Positions 59,764-64,000 of a DNA stretch of 64,000 nucleotides are shown here, piece after piece. The DNA lies in contig OY282381.1 in assembly GCA_958295915.1 (NCBI GenBank), positions 2,068,722 through 2,132,721 on the forward strand, read 5' to 3'. Source of the stretch: an uncultured Caldilineaceae bacterium (GTDB lineage: Bacteria; Chloroflexota; Anaerolineae; Caldilineales; Caldilineaceae). How positions within the stretch are numbered: position 1 is the stretch's first letter; each line of letters starts with the position of its first letter. The translations under genes and the position numbers were made by a program. A model generated the notes under the pieces. It was given only the letters and a program-made list of their open reading frames with translations, did not search any database and was not told the DNA's origin.

Positions 59764-60723
59764 ATGTCAGGAACGGTTGCCCACGCCTCCCCCGATACCG
59801 AACTCTGGAGCAGTCGACGCCGGGCGCTGCGGCGCAACCTGACCGCGCTTCTGTTTCTGCTGCCTACGTTTCTCTTTCTGGCCATCTTTATGTACCAGCC
59901 AGCGCTCAATGTCGTTTACCACTCGCTTTTTCGCTGGGATGGCTTCTCGGTGGCTCGATTCATTGGCTTCAAGAACTACACGACGATGGTATCCGACCCC
60001 AATATGCATATTGCTACCCGCAATCTCGGCTGGTTCTTTCTCGGCTGGATGGTCCAGCGTATCTCGCCCTTCCTGGTGGCGGAACTGGTGTTCAACCTCA
60101 AACGGGAACGCTCCAAATACTGGTACCGTACCCTCTTCGTGTTGCCTATGGTAGTCCCGTTTCTGGTAACCATCATGATCTGGAAGTTTATCTACAATCC
60201 ACTGCCCAAGATCGGGGTCCTCAACCGTTTCCTGGGCGTTATCGGCCTGGAAGAGCTGCAGACAGCCTGGCTGGCGGAACCCAAATTGGTGATTCCCGCC
60301 CTGCTCCTGGTCAGTTTCCCTTGGATTTCCGGCTGGCCCTTTATGATCTTCTACGCCGGGCTACAGCAGATCCCCAATGAAGTGCTGGATGCGGCAGTCA
60401 TAGATGGCTGTAGCGTCTGGCAACGGATAGCGCGCATAGATATCCCCCTGGTGACCACATCTATCCAACTGGTGGCGATTCAGACCATGATCGGCATCAT
60501 CCAGGACTTCGCCTTTGTTCTGATCATGACCTTAGGTGGGCCGGCCAAGGCATCTCTGGTGCCCGGGCTCTTGCTGTATCTGGCGGCCTTCCGGGGCGAC
60601 AATATGGGATACGGCGCAACCATCGGCGTGACGATGTTCATGGCAATCTTTGTTCTGACCCTGTTGAGCTTCCGCTATACAACTTCTCCGTTTGCCCGCA
60701 CACGACGAACGAAGACAGGCTAA
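59764..60723 (+). CDS. Carbohydrate ABC importer permease (CUT1, MalF-like)
   Basis: 319 residues from the ATG at 59764 (MSGTVAHASPD). Helix 1 is LTALLFLLPTFLFLAIFMYQ; EAA loop EVLDAAVIDGCSVWQRIARIDIP. It pairs with the permease at 60728, which starts four bases after this stop. Confidence 0.93.
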   Translation: MSGTVAHASPDTELWSSRRRALRRNLTALLFLLPTFLFLAIFMYQPALNVVYHSLFRWDGFSVARFIGFKNYTTMVSDPNMHIATRNLGWFFLGWMVQRISPFLVAELVFNLKRERSKYWYRTLFVLPMVVPFLVTIMIWKFIYNPLPKIGVLNRFLGVIGLEELQTAWLAEPKLVIPALLLVSFPWISGWPFMIFYAGLQQIPNEVLDAAVIDGCSVWQRIARIDIPLVTTSIQLVAIQTMIGIIQDFAFVLIMTLGGPAKASLVPGLLLYLAAFRGDNMGYGATIGVTMFMAIFVLTLLSFRYTTSPFARTRRTKTG

Positions 60724-60727
60724 ACAG

Positions 60728-61600
60728 ATGAGAAACCAGTCCGTCCCCCCAGCGGCGAACCCTGTCCCGAACCGAATCAGCGCCATTGGCGCTCTGATCA
60801 AAGGTTCCTTGCATCATACGGCGCTTCTGCTACTGCTCTTTCTAACCTTCTTTCCTTTTATCTTTACGATTGTCACTTCGTTTAAGAGTTTTCAACAGCT
60901 GCTCGACTACTTTTGGATACCGGCTTGGCCACTCCAGCTGAATAACTATGTCCAGGCCTGGAACGAGATCTATCGCTTTATCTTGAACAGCAGCCTCGTC
61001 AGCATTGGAACCGTCTTAGGGGTGCTGCTGTGCGCATCGCTGGCCGCCTACGCCTTTGCCCGTATCGACTTCATTTGGCAGAACGGCGCCTACTACGCGG
61101 TGCTCTCGTTGTTGATGATTCCCAGCGTTCTCACCCTGATCGGACGCTACCTGTTGATCGTTGAGTTCAGGCTGATGGACTCCCTGTGGGGCCTGATTCT
61201 GCCTTATATCGCTGGCGGACTCGCCTTTGCTATCTTTCTGCTCACCGGTTTCTTTTCCGATCTGCCCGAGGAGCTGTTCGAAGCGGCCAGAATGGATGGC
61301 GGCACGGAGCTGCAGATGTATCGCTTGATCGCTCTGCCTCTGTCCCGCCCCATCATGGCGATTGTAGGTCTGCTGACCTTTCTCTCCACTTGGGGAGATT
61401 ATGTGTGGCCGCTGTTAGTGCTGCGCTCCAGGGAGAAGTTTACGCTGATGTTGGGGCTGGCCAACTTCACCGGTTCCAGCCAGGTGATGTACGGCCCCTT
61501 GATGGCCGGCTATGTGATCGCTTCGATCCCGACTGCGATTATCATCATCCTCATGATGCGCGCCTTCGCCGGCGCCGCCTTAGTAGGAGCATTCAAATGA
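60728..61600 (+). CDS. Carbohydrate ABC importer permease (CUT1, MalG-like)
   Basis: 290 residues from the ATG at 60728. Helix 1 is HTALLLLLFLTFFPFIFTIV; EAA loop ELFEAARMDGGTELQMYRLIALP; the tail RAFAGAALVGAFK lacks the usual aromatic QRYF motif. Its TGA overlaps the ATG of the oxidoreductase gene (ATGA), so import and oxidation are translationally coupled. Confidence 0.93.
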   Translation: MRNQSVPPAANPVPNRISAIGALIKGSLHHTALLLLLFLTFFPFIFTIVTSFKSFQQLLDYFWIPAWPLQLNNYVQAWNEIYRFILNSSLVSIGTVLGVLLCASLAAYAFARIDFIWQNGAYYAVLSLLMIPSVLTLIGRYLLIVEFRLMDSLWGLILPYIAGGLAFAIFLLTGFFSDLPEELFEAARMDGGTELQMYRLIALPLSRPIMAIVGLLTFLSTWGDYVWPLLVLRSREKFTLMLGLANFTGSSQVMYGPLMAGYVIASIPTAIIIILMMRAFAGAALVGAFK

Positions 61601-62691
61601 CAGATGATAGGACGTACCATGTAGGAATCGTTGGCTGCGGCCGTGTGGCCGGCCTGCATGCAGAGGCATACAGCCTTGTGCCCCAGACGCAAATGGTGGC
61701 AGCCGCCGACATCGATGCCGACAAACTGGATATCTTCTGTGAGCGCTGGTCCATTCCCCAGCGATACAGTAGCTATGAAGAGATGCTGGCGCAAGCTGGC
61801 CTGGATATTGTCAGCGTCTGCACGATGGACAATCTGCATGGCCCAGTTACCATTGCCGCAGCCCAAGCGGGCGCACGCGGCATACTGTGCGAAAAGCCGA
61901 TGGCCTTTCACCTGGCCGAGGCAGACAGAATGATCGAGGCTTGCGACCAAGCCGGCGCCAAACTCATAATCGATCACTCTATGCGCTTTGAAACCAATTT
62001 CCTCAATGTGAAAGCGATGATCGAGCAGGGGACTATTGGCGAGCTGCGCGCCATCCGGGGCAACCTACTCTCTACCAATCAGCGGGATCCCAGCAGCTGG
62101 CACTCTCAGTACCGGACAGCCGGCGGCGGCGAACTGATGCACAACGGCACTCATCTGTTCGATATTATCCGCTACTATGCCGGTGACCCTGAATGGGTTT
62201 TCGCCACTGTCGAGCGGGGCAACAAGGCGTTGACGATCGAGGATCTGGCGGCTGGTCTGTTCCATATGGACAGTGGCTGCCTCTTCTTTTTCGAATCCGG
62301 CGGACGCCGACGCTATGGCTCGTTCGAAATCTTGTTGGAAGGTGATGAAGGCCGTCTCGCTATTCAGCACGGCGCGCGCAACAGTCTGGAGAGATCCGGC
62401 GGCTACGGTTGGGAACCATATCTGCATCTGTGGAAGGGGAGAACTGAACCCGTCGAGTGGGAGCCGGTCGCCACCCAAACTGACAATGCCTGGGTGAACG
62501 TCGTGACAGACCTGATCGACTGCATCGAGCAGGATCGAGAGAGTGTCTCCAGCGGCAGACAGGGCCGCGCCGCGCTGGAGATGATCATGGCGGTCTATGA
62601 ATCCCAACGCCGCGCCGGCGCCCGCGTCGAATTTCCACTGACCATCGAAGACAACCCGCTGGAAGATATGCTCACGAAGGCACAGATATAA
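61597..62691 (+). CDS. Gfo/Idh/MocA-family oxidoreductase
   Basis: 364 residues, ATG overlapping the permease stop; GTAGGAGC upstream. Rossmann motif GCGRVAG (13-19) with D39 after strand 2; catalytic Lys in CEKPMAF; GGGELMHNGTHLFDIIRYY carries the conserved substrate-site His. The ending AVYESQRRAGARVEFPL matches the truncated protein at the left window edge. It probably oxidises the sugar or polyol brought in by the 58011-61600 importer. Confidence 0.93.
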   Translation: MTDDRTYHVGIVGCGRVAGLHAEAYSLVPQTQMVAAADIDADKLDIFCERWSIPQRYSSYEEMLAQAGLDIVSVCTMDNLHGPVTIAAAQAGARGILCEKPMAFHLAEADRMIEACDQAGAKLIIDHSMRFETNFLNVKAMIEQGTIGELRAIRGNLLSTNQRDPSSWHSQYRTAGGGELMHNGTHLFDIIRYYAGDPEWVFATVERGNKALTIEDLAAGLFHMDSGCLFFFESGGRRRYGSFEILLEGDEGRLAIQHGARNSLERSGGYGWEPYLHLWKGRTEPVEWEPVATQTDNAWVNVVTDLIDCIEQDRESVSSGRQGRAALEMIMAVYESQRRAGARVEFPLTIEDNPLEDMLTKAQI

Positions 62692-62708
62692 GGACAGAGG
62701 CCCAACGT

Positions 62709-63779
62709 ATGCGCCCATTGGAACTGACCCATCACGTGATCTACAAAAATCCCCACGCCTACTGCGCCTGGCCGGATATCAAAATCCTGCAGGATGGCGA
62801 GTGGGCGCTCGCTTTCTGCGAGGCCTTGCGTCGTTCCCAGATTACCCATCTCGATCCGAGCCTGCTCAACATGCTGCTGCGATCTGTCGACGGCGGCCAG
62901 AGCTGGGATGCGCCCCAAGTGATCGCCGGTTACGACTATTTTGGCATGGACGATCCCGGCATGGCGCAGCTGTCCAGCGGCGTTCTGCTGGTCAATACCG
63001 CCCGCAATACCTTTGTCTCCCTTGACGTAGCCGCCCAGAATCCTGCCCATGCGCGCTTTACCTCTCGCCCAGAGTTTGCTTGGGTCAGTTCGTATCCCGT
63101 GGCCGAGGGCACTTACATCCACCGCTCCCAGGACGGTGGGCGCACCTGGAGCGAGAGCGCCCGGGTCGATGTCTCTCCATACGCCTCTGGATATACCCTG
63201 CGCTCGATCGCCGAATTGGAGGACGGAACTCTGCTGCTACCGTGTTACGACGAGAGTCAGGTCCCATGTCCCGCCTTTGTCGTGCCCTCCTATGATCAGG
63301 GCCACACCTGGAGCGGCGCGCGGCTGATCGCGGGCGACGATACGATCGGTTTCTTCGAACCGGCATTGCTTTCCCTGCCGGGCGGCCGCATACTAGCTAT
63401 GTTGCGCACCCACGCAGAGGGCGACTATCATCTATACCAGTGCCACTCTGATGACGGTGGGCTTACATGGAGCAGAGCGCAGCCGACACCCATGCGCGGC
63501 CTGCCGGCCCACATGCTGCGCTTACAGGATGGACGCTTGCTGTGCGTCTACGGCTGTCGTTGGGCGCCTTTCGGGATTCGCGGCTGCCTGAGCAGCGATG
63601 GGGGCGCGAGCTGGGATATTGACAATGAGCTTATCCTGCGGGATGACTTTCCAAACGGGGATCTGGGCTATCCGACATCAGTTCAACGAGCCGACGGGTC
63701 CATCTGCACAGCCTACTATGGTCAGGACGGCGAAAGTGTGACCTGTATCCAGGCCAGTTCCTATCGGATTCCAGATTGA
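62709..63779 (+). CDS. Sialidase-like Asp-box (BNR) beta-propeller protein
   Basis: 356 residues, no signal peptide; GAGG before the ATG. Five Asp boxes (S-x-D-x-G-x-x-W) are visible: SVDGGQSWD, SQDGGRTWS, SYDQGHTWS, SDDGGLTWS and SSDGGASWD. The arginine triad of true sialidases cannot be confirmed, so the enzyme may be an exo-sialidase or another glycoside-active propeller. As last gene of the array, after the oxidoreductase, it probably cleaves a cytoplasmic glycoside. Confidence 0.85.
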   Translation: MRPLELTHHVIYKNPHAYCAWPDIKILQDGEWALAFCEALRRSQITHLDPSLLNMLLRSVDGGQSWDAPQVIAGYDYFGMDDPGMAQLSSGVLLVNTARNTFVSLDVAAQNPAHARFTSRPEFAWVSSYPVAEGTYIHRSQDGGRTWSESARVDVSPYASGYTLRSIAELEDGTLLLPCYDESQVPCPAFVVPSYDQGHTWSGARLIAGDDTIGFFEPALLSLPGGRILAMLRTHAEGDYHLYQCHSDDGGLTWSRAQPTPMRGLPAHMLRLQDGRLLCVYGCRWAPFGIRGCLSSDGGASWDIDNELILRDDFPNGDLGYPTSVQRADGSICTAYYGQDGESVTCIQASSYRIPD

Positions 63780-63803
63780 ATCCAGGAATAGAACGCCGAC
63801 CCC

Positions 63804-63834
63804 GTCGCGCCCTACAGTGGCGCGCAAAACAACC
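63804..63834. repeat. Family B palindromic repeat
   Basis: Stem CGCGCC/GGCGCG, loop CTACAGT, tail CAAAACAACC; 25 bases after the sialidase-like stop. Confidence 0.85.
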
Positions 63835-63927
63835 AAAAAATCGCGACAACGACTGGGCGCCCGGCGGCTATTGAATACTGACTTTCAACGCACGATTCAG
63901 ATCTTGCCAGCGTAATGCGAGAGGAGG

Positions 63928-64000
<73 letters not shown>

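Overview
The window looks like a chromosomal segment of a heterotrophic Chloroflexota bacterium, most likely of the Caldilineae/Anaerolineae type. This is an inference. It rests on moderately GC-rich DNA, many extracellular solute-binding lipoproteins with twin-arginine signals of the RRxF..LAAC type, a large load of carbohydrate and peptide ABC importers, and dense short hairpin repeats between genes. No rRNA is present. One tRNA-Met runs off the right edge by one base.

Layout. 1-512: tail of a Gfo/Idh/MocA oxidoreductase. 814-7406 (minus): complete peptide/glycan importer (binding protein, OppB, OppC, OppD, OppF). 7652-10395 (minus): a sulfatase, the last codons of a lost sugar permease, a truncated TnpB fused against it, and a small unknown gene. 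10666-15059 (minus): a second Opp-type importer without ATPases. 15060-15620: a decayed 90-bp tandem repeat. 15621-18671 (minus): a type ISP-like restriction/methylation enzyme. 18701-22162 (minus): PhyH dioxygenase, a glycosidase-like beta-propeller protein and an inositol-dehydrogenase-like enzyme. 22184-27398: a scrambled tandem duplication; between two partial gene copies sits a two-component system with a Gly/Glu/His-rich lipoprotein, plus decayed rhamnosidase and possibly permease pieces. 27461-29654 (minus): another PhyH and a DegT aminotransferase. 30022-33783 (plus): a CUT1 sugar importer interrupted by a PhyH stub.

33989-44285 is a catabolic block: M55 D-aminopeptidase, enolase-superfamily enzyme, creatininase-family amidohydrolase, M20 peptidase, class-V aminotransferase, nitrilase-type amidase, polysaccharide-deacetylase-like protein, a PD-(D/E)XK nuclease translationally coupled to it, and a DegT aminotransferase. 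It runs into a CUT1 importer (44409-47651, minus). Divergent from that is an LplB/LplC/LplA-type importer with an FAD oxidoreductase (47989-53029). After an epimerase-like gene (53074-54159, minus) comes a long plus-strand array with two more CUT1 importers, a Gfo/Idh/MocA oxidoreductase and a sialidase-like Asp-box protein (54567-63779).

Together the genes describe uptake and breakdown of plant or microbial glycosides, peptides and amide-bearing compounds. Seven binding-protein/permease sets share only one pair of ATPases here, so the five sugar importers must use an ATPase encoded elsewhere. The most unusual signal is the repeat landscape. One palindromic family sits in the same reading frame inside three unrelated genes. 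Another clusters near gene starts and never enters a gene. Different hairpin families independently mark every binding-protein/permease junction.
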